Counted from the first letter of the stretch, positions 6,273 to 15,395 are shown. The stretch: 18,526 bases of DNA from an uncultured Prevotella sp. (GCA_934202525.1 CAKPYB010000050.1:1-18526); one strand, 5' to 3'. A program made the numbers and translations. Notes: a model not told the origin generated them from the sequence alone.

Positions 6273-7232
6273 ATGGAAATAGTTTGTTCTACTGATAGTA
6301 AATATATCATGCCAACCGGTATAATGTTGACCTCTTTGTTTGAGAGCAACAGAGGAGAAGTTGTCAATGTACATCTCCTGCATAATCATGATTCTGCTGC
6401 GTTATTGGATCCTATCAGAACCATAGCTGCCCGTTATCAGCAAACGATCCATTTCTATCTTATCAGCGATGAAATTTTCAAACATTTTCCTGTCGGCTTG
6501 GATTTTCAAGTGGATCATGTTGGTTCTTCATTTGCTACTTATTACCGTTTGTATCTCACGGAAATCCTGCCTGCTGATATAGATAAGGTTATCTATCTAG
6601 ATGGCGATATTCTGGTTGTGGATAAACTTGTTAAATTGTGGAATACTTCTGTTGAAAACTATGCAATTGCCGCTGTTCCAGATAGTTATAATAATAAGAT
6701 AGAACACTATAATCGCTTGCGTTATCCCCAAACTTTGGGGTATTTTAATGCAGGTATGTTGGTTGTCAATCTGAAATATTGGCGTGAAAAGCAGGTGCTT
6801 CTCAAATTCTTTGATTATGTGAAATCTAATACGGAAAGGTTGAGATGTCATGATCAGGATGTACTGAACTATCTGTTTAAGAATTCTAAGTTGGTATTAC
6901 CTATCAGATATAATGTACTGAATGAGTATTGGTTTGATTTGCGTTATTCTCTTATCTCCTGGGAATTTGATGAACAGATATTGGAAGCTCAGGCTCATCC
7001 GGCCATCATCCATTTTACGGGTATTCCTAAACCATGGTATAAGAACTGCAAGCATCCATGGAAAAAGGAATTTGATAAGTATAAAGCGATGAGTCCTTGG
7101 CATGATGAAAAAGAAAAGCGCTGGATGCCATTGAAGTTCTGCCTGGAGAAAATGGCCATAAAACTGGTGGTAAGCATGGGACTGCGCAAATCTGATTATA
7201 TTGTAGAAAATAGGTATATTGAATTGTCTTAA
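6273..7232 (+). CDS. GT8-family glycosyltransferase (LPS galactosyl/glucosyltransferase-like)
   Basis: A 319-residue retaining GT-A enzyme of family GT8, the family of LPS glycosyltransferases WaaI/WaaJ/WaaO and glycogenin. Landmarks: MEIVCSTDSKYIMPTGIMLTSL at the N-terminus, SSFATYYRLYLTEILPADIDKVIYLDGDILV (85-115) with the metal-binding DxD as DGD (110-112), GYFNAGMLVVNLKYWRE, HDQDVLNYLF, and the C-terminal HFTGIPKPW that holds the conserved His-x-x-Gly motif. The frame is open from an earlier ATG at 6210, but the 21 extra residues are outside the family fold and overlap the opposing promoter, so 6273 is chosen. It is the first gene of a plus-strand run; the next gene begins 45 bases downstream. 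Confidence 0.93.
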   Translation: MEIVCSTDSKYIMPTGIMLTSLFESNRGEVVNVHLLHNHDSAALLDPIRTIAARYQQTIHFYLISDEIFKHFPVGLDFQVDHVGSSFATYYRLYLTEILPADIDKVIYLDGDILVVDKLVKLWNTSVENYAIAAVPDSYNNKIEHYNRLRYPQTLGYFNAGMLVVNLKYWREKQVLLKFFDYVKSNTERLRCHDQDVLNYLFKNSKLVLPIRYNVLNEYWFDLRYSLISWEFDEQILEAQAHPAIIHFTGIPKPWYKNCKHPWKKEFDKYKAMSPWHDEKEKRWMPLKFCLEKMAIKLVVSMGLRKSDYIVENRYIELS

Positions 7233-7277
7233 GTTTCTTATATTCAAGTATCTTATAAATAAGTATCATATAAAGTT

Positions 7278-8393
7278 ATGAAGATTCTGTTGGTAGGTGA
7301 GTCTAGTTTGCTACATAATACTCTCAAAAAGGGATTAGTAGAACTTGGACATCAGGTAACGCTGATGTCCGACGGCAATGATTGGCACAACTCTCCTCGT
7401 GACATCGACTTGCGCCGTAATATGGAGCGTTATGGAAGATGGAGCGGGCTTATGGTGTTGTGGAAAATAGTCTGCAATCTTCATAAGATATGTGGAAATG
7501 ATATTGTTCAGGTACATAACTATCAATTTGTGCCTTTGATGGGGTGGTGGAACATGCTGATATTCTGGTTTCTCAAGCTCACCAATAAGCGAATCATTAA
7601 AGGCTGTTTTGCCGATGATCCGCATCTATTCAGACAACAGGTCAAGGGTATTCCTGCCTATTCTGATACTTATTGGAATGGTAAATTACAGAATATCGAG
7701 GAGAATAAAGAGCGTATGGCTTTTCATTTCATGCCTCAGTTTGATAAGTGCTGGCATACTGTATCTTATCATTCTGATGCTTTGATAGCCTGTCTTTATG
7801 AATATTACCTCTGTTACGATGTTTCTGAATTTCATAAAAAACTCTACTATATTCCTCTCCCTATGATAATTCCTGCTATAGATGAAAACAGGCAGAAAGG
7901 GAATGGTGAGGTTATCAAAGTGCTTGTAGGTTTACAACCCAAGCGCGAGTATCTGAAAGGTGCTTTAAAGATAGCTCATTTTGTGGAAATTCTGGCAAAG
8001 AAATATTCTGGTAAGATAGAACTCAAATATGTAGAAGGAGTAGACTATGATGAATATTGCCGGATGCTGGATGAAGCAGATGTTCTGGTAGATCAGTTTT
8101 ACAGTTATACTCCATCCATGAATTCGTTGGCAGCCATGGCACGTGGTACTGTGGTTATCGGTGGAGGAGAGGAAGAATATTATGAGTTCATTGGCGAACC
8201 AGAATTACGCCCTATCATCAATGTGAGTCCTGAGTATTCTGAATCTCAGAATGTAGCAATCATCGAGCAGGCTTTTTTCCTTCCTGGAAATCTAACCTCT
8301 CTCTCGCACCAAAGTATCTCTTTCGTTATGAAATACCACGATTATAGGAAGGTGGCAAAAGAGTATGAACAAATGTATTTACAACATTTATAA
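7278..8393 (+). CDS. GT-B glycosyltransferase, GT4-like
   Basis: A 371-residue protein with the two-domain GT-B layout of family GT4. It starts MKILLVGESSLLHNTLKKGLVELGHQVTLMSDG, a nucleotide-binding fold with the first glycine loop. The middle holds DIVQVHNYQFVPLMGWW (75-91). The second domain opens at IKVLVGLQPKREYLKGA (213-229) and contains EADVLVDQFYSYTPSMNSLAAMARGTVVIGG (266-296), where the GT4 E-x7-E signature is not well kept: the segment has no acidic pair at that spacing. It is therefore a divergent member and could sit in a neighbouring GT-B family. The next gene starts 9 bases after its stop, so they are in one operon. Donor and acceptor are unknown. Confidence 0.8.
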   Translation: MKILLVGESSLLHNTLKKGLVELGHQVTLMSDGNDWHNSPRDIDLRRNMERYGRWSGLMVLWKIVCNLHKICGNDIVQVHNYQFVPLMGWWNMLIFWFLKLTNKRIIKGCFADDPHLFRQQVKGIPAYSDTYWNGKLQNIEENKERMAFHFMPQFDKCWHTVSYHSDALIACLYEYYLCYDVSEFHKKLYYIPLPMIIPAIDENRQKGNGEVIKVLVGLQPKREYLKGALKIAHFVEILAKKYSGKIELKYVEGVDYDEYCRMLDEADVLVDQFYSYTPSMNSLAAMARGTVVIGGGEEEYYEFIGEPELRPIINVSPEYSESQNVAIIEQAFFLPGNLTSLSHQSISFVMKYHDYRKVAKEYEQMYLQHL

Positions 8394-8402
8394 TAAATTG
8401 AA

Positions 8403-9653
8403 ATGCAGATTTTTAAATACTTTCTGAGATATATGAATACAAAGAAGGCTTTGTCTCGTTGGACAGTCTTTTATGTTGGATTACTGATAGTTTCGGTAAT
8501 CTATAATAGTATTTATACTTTTCAGTTTTATGATTTTTCTGATTTATTTATTAATTATCAGGGTGGATTTATCCGTAGAGGGTTGCTTGGAGAAATATTC
8601 TATCAGTTTTATCTTAAGGGAATTAATCCTATCTATTTAGCTTATATAATCAGTTTACTATCATATATTGTTATTGTTGTGTATATGATACGTAACTTTC
8701 ATAAGCATGGCTATGCTTTAGAGTTTTTACCAGTTTCCTTCTTATTGGGTGGAGTAGGTATTTTTGGTTTGGCTTTCTTTAGAAGAGATTTTATCATAAT
8801 GTGTATATTTCTTCTAATAGTAAAACTTTGGAAGTCTTTACCTTTTTGTTGGTGGGTGTTGTGTGGTAATATATTGGCAATCTTAGCAGTGTTATTCCAC
8901 GAACCATTTGCATTTTGGGCTTTTCCACTCCTTTTGTTGATAACTCGTTTAAAAGTTCGTTGTTTGTGGAAAACTATCTGCTGTTGGATACCATCTATGC
9001 TGGTATTTTTACTCAGTCTTCATTTTTCTGGAAGTGTGGAACAATATCTTTTGATACGTAAAAGTACTGAACATTTCTTGGATTTTCCAAATGTGATGGA
9101 CTTTCTTTCATATGATAAAGGATATGTTATGATATTCCATCTTCATTATAATTTCTTGGATAAGGTATTCCATATTCCTAATATAATAGGTGGTGTGGTT
9201 AGTATAGTTTTGGCTATCTATATGAATACGATGATAAATACTGTGTATTGTTCTTCTAGTGATAAGAAACGGCAAGAGAATCTGTATTATAGTACTTTAT
9301 TTTTAGGGATTATGATATGTTTAATTCCTATGTTTACTATATTGTCAACAGACTATACTCGTATCATCATGTATGCTTCTTTATCTTCTTACATCGTGTT
9401 ATTTACTCTAAAGGAGGAAGATTTTAATGAATTGTTACCAAGTCTTTTGATGGGATACGTAGCTCACTTTTTGAAATGGATCAATCGAATTTTACCGCCA
9501 TCTTATACTAAGATATGGTTACTGTTACTATGTGTGGGTACTGTAGAATGGACAGGTCAGGGTACATTTGGTCTGTTAAGAAACTCTGAGATAGGAAATG
9601 CTTTATTGGTTATATATAAAGTTTCATTAAAGGTAGTAAGTTATCTGTATTGA
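8403..9653 (+). CDS. polytopic membrane protein, candidate glycan polymerase or GT-C-type enzyme
   Basis: A 416-residue, strongly hydrophobic protein with roughly ten membrane segments (first at about 20-40, then 78-97, 108-126, 128-142, 150-182, 192-209 and more to the end). Between segments are conserved-looking polar motifs: QGGFIRRGLLGE (53-64), FFRRDF (125-130) and FHEPFAFW (165-172). Arginine-rich loops and a His-Glu pair in membrane loops recall O-antigen polymerases (Wzy/EpsG type) and GT-C transferases, but I cannot assign a family. Its position between a glycosyltransferase and a phosphoethanolamine transferase in one operon supports a role in glycan assembly at the periplasmic face. 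It is AT-rich, like its neighbours. An alternative start is the ATG at 8433. Confidence 0.7.
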   Translation: MQIFKYFLRYMNTKKALSRWTVFYVGLLIVSVIYNSIYTFQFYDFSDLFINYQGGFIRRGLLGEIFYQFYLKGINPIYLAYIISLLSYIVIVVYMIRNFHKHGYALEFLPVSFLLGGVGIFGLAFFRRDFIIMCIFLLIVKLWKSLPFCWWVLCGNILAILAVLFHEPFAFWAFPLLLLITRLKVRCLWKTICCWIPSMLVFLLSLHFSGSVEQYLLIRKSTEHFLDFPNVMDFLSYDKGYVMIFHLHYNFLDKVFHIPNIIGGVVSIVLAIYMNTMINTVYCSSSDKKRQENLYYSTLFLGIMICLIPMFTILSTDYTRIIMYASLSSYIVLFTLKEEDFNELLPSLLMGYVAHFLKWINRILPPSYTKIWLLLLCVGTVEWTGQGTFGLLRNSEIGNALLVIYKVSLKVVSYLY

Positions 9654-9654
9654 T

Positions 9655-11430
9655 ATGTTCATAAAAAATAAGATTATGGTAAGTCTGGAAAAATATATTA
9701 AATGGTTAAAGATATTGCAAACTCCTATTGTAAAGGAGTTTCCTTTCTTTCTTTTATTCTTATTGGCAATTACTATTATGCCGATAAGATTTATTCCCTC
9801 GCACGTTCATTATTTTTTTATGAATCGTGTGTTCGATCTCTTTTTTATTGATTTTCCTAGAGCAGGAGCTATCTCTTATCTTTTTACCATATTTGTTTTT
9901 TATATCCGAAACAGATTTATTAAGATAAGTCTTTACGCTTTTGCGTCATTATTATTTGCTGTATGCTTGTTTTTGCATTTGGTATTTAATAAAACTTTAC
10001 AGCCAGATATTATTACTCTGATAGTTGAAACAAATAAACGAGAAGCGTCAGAGTTTTTGTATTCTTTTCTTTTATCTAAGGGAGGAATACTAACTTTGTT
10101 ATTCTTGATATGTTATGTTGTATTAGTTGTTTTATGTGAGAGACGAAAAGAAAAAATTACTCTTTTTTTGAAAAGTCTGAAACATAAGAAGATACTCAAT
10201 TTACTATTATTAGCATTTATTTTTTGTGGATTTCTACAGTTTAGTTTTTATAAAGAAATTGTTTCTGTAAATACAGTTGATGATATGCCTGAAGAATATG
10301 GTTGTCGTGATTCGATAACTACCTTGTTTTATTCTTTATACAATATTTATTTGGTTAATTTTGAGATGAAACATGCTGTTGATGTAACACGCTTAGCTAA
10401 ACAATCTCATGTTTCGGTTGATAGTGATTCTCTGAATGTAGTATATGTAATCGGAGAATCTTATATAAAGTGCCATTCTCAGTTGTATGGATATTATTTG
10501 CCAACAACTCCGAATCTGTATAAAGAAAAGAAAAAAGGTAACTTATTTGTATTTGACAATGTAGTTAGTCCTTCTAATAAAACCACTTTAACGATGAAGA
10601 ATACATTGTGTTGTAACAGTCTGCGTAACCATGAAAAATGGTCTGATAGTCCTTATTTTCCAGCTCTATTTAAAAAGGCTGGTTATCAGGTTTATTACTG
10701 GGATGTTCAGAAGGATGATGAATTACAGGCTCCGTTTGTATTCTCTATGAATTCTTTTGTTTATAATAAATTATTAATGAAGGAGTCCTATACGCAAATA
10801 AGTAAGAATGTTTTCGAATATGATAATCAGGCAGTAGTGGATTTTTCCAAGGAAGCTAAGGATATAGGTAAGCATAATCTTGTTATCTTTCATCTGATGG
10901 GGCAGCATGTTATGGCAACAAAACGTTATCCACATATCTCACAGTTTGATATATTTTCTTATAGAGATATTCGTTGCAAACAGCCTTATCTGGATGATAA
11001 AAAGAAACAGATGATAGCAGAATATGATAATGCCACTCTATATAATGACTATGTATTGAAAAATATTATTGATTTATTTAGAGATAAAAATACGGTAGTC
11101 CTCTATTTTTCTGATCATGGTGAAGAAATGTATGATTATAGAGATTCGTATGGACGAGTTGTTTTTGATGATAATATGAAGAATTTAGGATATAAGTATC
11201 AGTATGAAGTACCTTTTATGATATGGTGTTCTGATAAGTATAAACAGAAATATCCAGCGATTATAAATAATATCAAAAAAGCACTTCATCGTTCTTTCCG
11301 TACTGACGAAATCTGTAATGTGGTATTTCATATATCCCAACTTGATACACCTTATTATCGGGACAAATATGACCTATTGAGTCCTTCTTTCGTACCATTA
11401 GATTCTGTTTCTCGATCGATGTACAATTAA
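9655..11430 (+). CDS. phosphoethanolamine transferase (EptA/CptA-like, sulfatase fold)
   Basis: A 591-residue inner-membrane enzyme expected to move phosphoethanolamine from phosphatidylethanolamine to lipid A or core sugars at the periplasmic face. There are about five N-terminal membrane segments (to about 200), then a soluble alkaline-phosphatase-like domain. That domain shows YVIGESYIKCHSQLYGYYLPTTPNL (264-288; Glu268 metal ligand), the probable nucleophile Thr310 or Thr311 in SNKTTLT, HLMGQH (413-418) and FSDHGEEMYDYRDSYGR (485-501; Asp487 and His488 metal ligands). The order and spacing fit EptA/CptA. The ATG is 2 bases after the upstream stop; 9676 is an alternative start. The stop overlaps the convergent GT4 stop by 4 bases. 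Which group it modifies is not visible. Confidence 0.88.
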   Translation: MFIKNKIMVSLEKYIKWLKILQTPIVKEFPFFLLFLLAITIMPIRFIPSHVHYFFMNRVFDLFFIDFPRAGAISYLFTIFVFYIRNRFIKISLYAFASLLFAVCLFLHLVFNKTLQPDIITLIVETNKREASEFLYSFLLSKGGILTLLFLICYVVLVVLCERRKEKITLFLKSLKHKKILNLLLLAFIFCGFLQFSFYKEIVSVNTVDDMPEEYGCRDSITTLFYSLYNIYLVNFEMKHAVDVTRLAKQSHVSVDSDSLNVVYVIGESYIKCHSQLYGYYLPTTPNLYKEKKKGNLFVFDNVVSPSNKTTLTMKNTLCCNSLRNHEKWSDSPYFPALFKKAGYQVYYWDVQKDDELQAPFVFSMNSFVYNKLLMKESYTQISKNVFEYDNQAVVDFSKEAKDIGKHNLVIFHLMGQHVMATKRYPHISQFDIFSYRDIRCKQPYLDDKKKQMIAEYDNATLYNDYVLKNIIDLFRDKNTVVLYFSDHGEEMYDYRDSYGRVVFDDNMKNLGYKYQYEVPFMIWCSDKYKQKYPAIINNIKKALHRSFRTDEICNVVFHISQLDTPYYRDKYDLLSPSFVPLDSVSRSMYN

Positions 11431-12509
11431 GTATAACATCTCAATAGTTCTAGCCATTTTTGGAAGATGTTAAATTTAGAATATTGAATAGCCATGATTT
11501 GAGCTTTCATACCCAAATTATGGCGTAAGGATTCTGAATTTATCATCTTGCAAATGGCTTTGATAAAAGCTTCTGTATCATTTTGTCTCACGATAATACC
11601 ATTTATTTCATCTCTAATAATTTCGTTAGCTCCATATTTAAAATCAAAAGTAACAGAAGGTAAGCCGCATGCTTGAGCTTCTAACATTACAATACCTTGA
11701 CCTTCATAATATGAAGACATTACGTGTAGACTATAGTTAGGATATATTTCCATCATATTTTCTCCTCTGCCACACAATTTTACCTGTTTTTCCAATCCTA
11801 AAGCTGTAATTTGTTCTTGTAATATATGATAAAGTGAGCCGGTTCCATAAATATCGAGTTGCCAGTCGGGATATTGTTTGGCTATATCTTTCCAACAGGC
11901 AATCAATCTGTTAAACCCTTTTTGTTGCTCTAATCTTCCTACAGCAATAGCTTTTTTGCAACTGTAGTCTTTTACCTTTTGGTGAGGTATGTTGATAAAG
12001 TTGGGGATAACGTATACATTCTTTGCTGATTGAAATTCTTTAGCATCGTCATGGGTTAGACAAATTACGGCATCAGCTTTTCTTTCCATTAATCCGAACA
12101 GTGAGTGAAAAGGATTGAATGAACGTGCCAAATGTGATTCGTATATTCTTCTAGCCTTGGTATGACAAAGAGGTAATAACAACGCTCCCAATGTAGTTGT
12201 AAAGAAAACTACGTCGGGATTAATCTGTTTTATTGTTTTATTTAATCTGTAAGCTGCTAATAATAATGTAATTATTCTGCTTAATAACTTATATACTTTA
12301 TTTCTTGTCTTCTTGGCAAAAGGAACATGAAGATGAATCAGCCGGATACCTTCGTCTAATATATACTGTTGTTTCCGTTTATCTTCATACACAGAAATTA
12401 CAGTAACCTGATGATGATATTCTTGATAGAATGTATTAGCTTTCATAGAAACGATTTTTTCTACGCCTCCATTCTCAGAATAGTCTTCTATGATGTATAC
12501 TATATTCAT
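11427..12509 (-). CDS. GT4-family glycosyltransferase
   Basis: A 360-residue retaining GT-B enzyme of family GT4. The N-terminus MNIVYIIEDYSENGGVEKIV has the acceptor-domain glycine loop. IPNFINIP (168-175) marks the domain boundary, AIAVGRLEQQKGFNRLI (187-203) is the start of the donor domain, and SSYYEGQGIVMLEAQACGLPSV (265-286) contains the E-x7-E signature (Glu269 and Glu277). It is the last gene of the porZ-GT2-GT4 operon, beginning 2 bases after the GT2 stop. Its stop codon shares the TTAA with the convergent phosphoethanolamine transferase, so the two operons have no room for a terminator between them. The linkage formed is unknown. Confidence 0.93.
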   Translation of the reverse strand: MNIVYIIEDYSENGGVEKIVSMKANTFYQEYHHQVTVISVYEDKRKQQYILDEGIRLIHLHVPFAKKTRNKVYKLLSRIITLLLAAYRLNKTIKQINPDVVFFTTTLGALLLPLCHTKARRIYESHLARSFNPFHSLFGLMERKADAVICLTHDDAKEFQSAKNVYVIPNFINIPHQKVKDYSCKKAIAVGRLEQQKGFNRLIACWKDIAKQYPDWQLDIYGTGSLYHILQEQITALGLEKQVKLCGRGENMMEIYPNYSLHVMSSYYEGQGIVMLEAQACGLPSVTFDFKYGANEIIRDEINGIIVRQNDTEAFIKAICKMINSESLRHNLGMKAQIMAIQYSKFNIFQKWLELLRCYT

Positions 12510-12511
12510 GT

Positions 12512-13237
12512 TTAATGAGTTGTTAATCCTTTTATTTTGTGTATAAGTAAAATAATGTTCTTTACTATAGATACTCTGAACATCAATCGTTTGTATAATG
12601 AATATCTACTTCCTTTTCCATTACAAGAAATGGTTAAGGAATGACGGCGGAAATAGATAAGTTTATCATCTATGAATTTTACCTTATATAGAAAGGCTGC
12701 CACATTTCCTATCCAGATATCATGCATGGGAATATCTTTAGGAAAAGGTAATGCTGCCTCTTTTACTCGTCTTGTAAATGCCATGCAGCACCCTGTATAT
12801 CCGTTTTTATAGAGGATATTATATACTCTTCCACTTTTTATGTTCATTAATTGATAGAGCGATGGTGATGTAATTTTCAGATTTTCATCTGTTACTTCTG
12901 CATCGCTGATGATGCAGTCGTAATGTTGTAGCCATTTCAGATAGATTTTCACTTTATCATCTTTCCAAACATCGTCTTGATCTGCTAGAAATATATAGTC
13001 ACCTTTGGCTTCCTTTAATGCATTTTCAAAATTGAGAGTTGGTGAGTGACGATGGACACCATCTATGATTTTTATTCTGTTATCGTTAAAACTCTTGATA
13101 ATAGAAATCGTATTATCTGTGGAGCCATCGTCAGAAACGATGACTTCATCTTGGAGAGACAGCTGAAATAAGATAGAATTCAACTGCTCTCTGATATATT
13201 TCTCACCATTAAAGGTGGCTATACAAACTGTTATCAT
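12512..13237 (-). CDS. GT2-family glycosyltransferase (rhamnosyl/galactosyltransferase-like)
   Basis: A compact 241-residue GT2 enzyme. It opens MITVCIATFNGEKYIREQLNSIL, then EVIVSDDGSTDNT (31-43) and GDYIFLADQDDVW (79-91); the DQDDVW motif is the metal-binding DxD found in many O-antigen rhamnosyl- and galactosyltransferases. MHDIWIGNVAAFLYKVKFID is the usual catalytic-base region with a conserved His. The start overlaps the porZ stop by four bases (ATGA type overlap at 13234-13237), so its translation is probably coupled to porZ. The C-terminus carries a short basic stretch and a hydrophobic helix that may touch the membrane. Confidence 0.92.
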   Translation of the reverse strand: MITVCIATFNGEKYIREQLNSILFQLSLQDEVIVSDDGSTDNTISIIKSFNDNRIKIIDGVHRHSPTLNFENALKEAKGDYIFLADQDDVWKDDKVKIYLKWLQHYDCIISDAEVTDENLKITSPSLYQLMNIKSGRVYNILYKNGYTGCCMAFTRRVKEAALPFPKDIPMHDIWIGNVAAFLYKVKFIDDKLIYFRRHSLTISCNGKGSRYSLYKRLMFRVSIVKNIILLIHKIKGLTTH

Positions 13238-15321
13238 CGTATGATGGCTATTTTACAAACTGTTCCTTTCTCTCCTTCTTCTGTAGCAGTTTCTACCATA
13301 TATATTCCACTTGCTACTTTTCTGCCCTTCAGGTCGCAACCATCCCAGCTATAACTTCCACCGGTACTTTTACCTTGGTTTACGAGCGTACCATTAACAG
13401 ATACTATCTTAATATCTGCATGAAAGCTTAGTCCTACAATATTAATACTGCCTGTATAATCAGGTTTTACAGGGTTAGGATAAGCGTAGACATTATCCTT
13501 TGTCATTTCGTCGTTTGTTGCTGTAACATCACTCATATATGAGCATAACCCCTGATCTGTTGCAAAATAAACCAAACCATTAGGCATGATGATGATGTCT
13601 TTTATTAAATTGGATGGTAATGGAGAATTCTCTGTAGTAAAGTGTTTCACTTCTGTATTACAGTCATCGCTGATAACATATACTCCATTATTAGTGGTAC
13701 CCATCCATTTTCTGTTACCTGCATCTACGGCTATACATCTTACTTCTACATTAGAGAGTAGATAGTCGGCATAATTTGTACCATCATTACGTGGTATTTT
13801 ATGCTGGGTAAATTCACTGGATTCATTTTCTACGTTCATTTTTGAAAGATAGATAGGGCCTAATGTTGTTCCTAACCAGATATTACCAACTTTATCTTCT
13901 GTGGCACAAAGTACAAATCTTGGATTGAGGGCAGTTTTATCCTCGTTAATGAAGTTTGGACCATACTGAGTGATTTGATCCGTAGTTGGATCAAATGCAT
14001 AGAGTTTACAACTTTCCCACCAGTTGTTGATAAACCATAGTCTATTGTCATAACTTACATCAAAGAAGTTAATCATATTTCCATTATATACATCAGTTAT
14101 TTCATTATGAGTGAATGCTGTCCATTCATCACTATTCTGTGTATATTTCCATATTGGATAATCGATATCTATATCTGAAGAACTGTTCAGTATCCACAGG
14201 TTACCTTCTTTGTCATATTTTATACCTGTTATCAGTAGATAATCGTCGCTATTTACGCAAGACAGTAATGGAGAATTGTTACGATTGTAACTCTTTATAA
14301 ACTTCTGATTTTGAAATTCATATAGTCCACTTTTTGCACCAACCATAACATGACCTTCTTTTTTAGGATCAAAATCCATGCAGAGAAGGTCTATGTAATT
14401 ATGACCTATCATTTGACTTGTAGGCTGTTCGAATTCACTCCAGGTATCACCATTCCATACATGTACTTCACCAGGATTGTTATAATTACCTTCTTGTGAC
14501 CAACTTCCTGGTACTGCATATATAGTACCATTATTTAAATATAATTTGTGGAACCTGTTTGATGTAGGTCCGTCAGGACGTACGCCTTCTGTTTTATATT
14601 GGCGTTCCTGGTTTGCATCTATGGTATAATAGGTCAGTTTACCATCTGATGTTGTTGTCCACCAGTATTTAGAGTTTGAGTCGTATACGTTTAGATAATC
14701 TTCCGTAACCTTTATATAATCCCCTGTTCTGATCCAATTTCTTTTGTCTAGCAGATTATCTGTCAGTTTTCCACGAAATAATCCTGCACTTGCTGATGCT
14801 GCATAGAGATAATCGCCGTCTATATATGAATAGTTAACTTCGAAACCTAAAAGATAACTATTGCTGATACTTCCATCTTTTACATTTATTTTGATAATTC
14901 CTATACCTGTAGAAAGATAGGCATATTGCCCATAACAGTATATATGGTTGATATTTTTATTACCTGTTGTAGAATACTGATAGAAGTCAGAGATATTGTC
15001 AACATTACAATCTAACCCAAGCAAATCTATATTAGAATTGCTATATGTGATAATTAGCTTTTTGCATGTAGGATTATATCTGATATGACTGATATCTACG
15101 TCTGATAAATAGTTTGATTTGTCATATGTTTTTATACTACCATCTTTGATATTATATGAAAATAAACTACCTGATGCCAATGCAAAAGCAGTTTCTTTAG
15201 CAGGAGCTATTTCTGTAATATTATAATAACTGCGATACATAGTCCATGTACCTATCTGAGCAGATAACTTCGATAGGTATGAAAATAGGAATACTATGAT
15301 AAGTATACAAGTTTTCTTCAT
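13234..15321 (-). CDS. porZ: type IX secretion system protein PorZ (two-propeller surface protein)
   Basis: A 695-residue exported protein. It has a signal peptide (MKKTCILIIVFLFSYLSKLSA, probable cut after residue 21), then repeated propeller-type blades such as GNLWILNSS, NRLWFINNWW, GNIWLGTTLG, NRKWMGTTNNGVYVI and GLVYFATDQGLCS. The last 84 residues (612-695) are a T9SS-type sorting domain: YAYPNPVKPDYTGSINI, then WDGCDLKGRKVASGIYMVE, ending in IIR. The layout matches PorZ, which in Porphyromonas gingivalis has two beta-propellers plus an uncleaved C-terminal domain, sits on the cell surface with the sortase PorU, and presents anionic LPS to it. It starts an operon with two glycosyltransferases. 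An exact TATATTTG -7 element lies upstream. A different propeller protein cannot be fully excluded. Confidence 0.8.
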   Translation of the reverse strand: MKKTCILIIVFLFSYLSKLSAQIGTWTMYRSYYNITEIAPAKETAFALASGSLFSYNIKDGSIKTYDKSNYLSDVDISHIRYNPTCKKLIITYSNSNIDLLGLDCNVDNISDFYQYSTTGNKNINHIYCYGQYAYLSTGIGIIKINVKDGSISNSYLLGFEVNYSYIDGDYLYAASASAGLFRGKLTDNLLDKRNWIRTGDYIKVTEDYLNVYDSNSKYWWTTTSDGKLTYYTIDANQERQYKTEGVRPDGPTSNRFHKLYLNNGTIYAVPGSWSQEGNYNNPGEVHVWNGDTWSEFEQPTSQMIGHNYIDLLCMDFDPKKEGHVMVGAKSGLYEFQNQKFIKSYNRNNSPLLSCVNSDDYLLITGIKYDKEGNLWILNSSSDIDIDYPIWKYTQNSDEWTAFTHNEITDVYNGNMINFFDVSYDNRLWFINNWWESCKLYAFDPTTDQITQYGPNFINEDKTALNPRFVLCATEDKVGNIWLGTTLGPIYLSKMNVENESSEFTQHKIPRNDGTNYADYLLSNVEVRCIAVDAGNRKWMGTTNNGVYVISDDCNTEVKHFTTENSPLPSNLIKDIIIMPNGLVYFATDQGLCSYMSDVTATNDEMTKDNVYAYPNPVKPDYTGSINIVGLSFHADIKIVSVNGTLVNQGKSTGGSYSWDGCDLKGRKVASGIYMVETATEEGEKGTVCKIAIIR

Positions 15322-15395
15322 AAAGTTCTGAATAATAATAATATTGTTATAGTCTTCATTGGCTATTATTTAAAAGCCTAATACTATATTAACTG

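Noticed and set aside
10926..10934. Exact DnaA box TTATCCACA inside the phosphoethanolamine transferase gene
   Set aside because: It is isolated within coding sequence and not part of a cluster; a single 9-mer is expected by chance at this scale.
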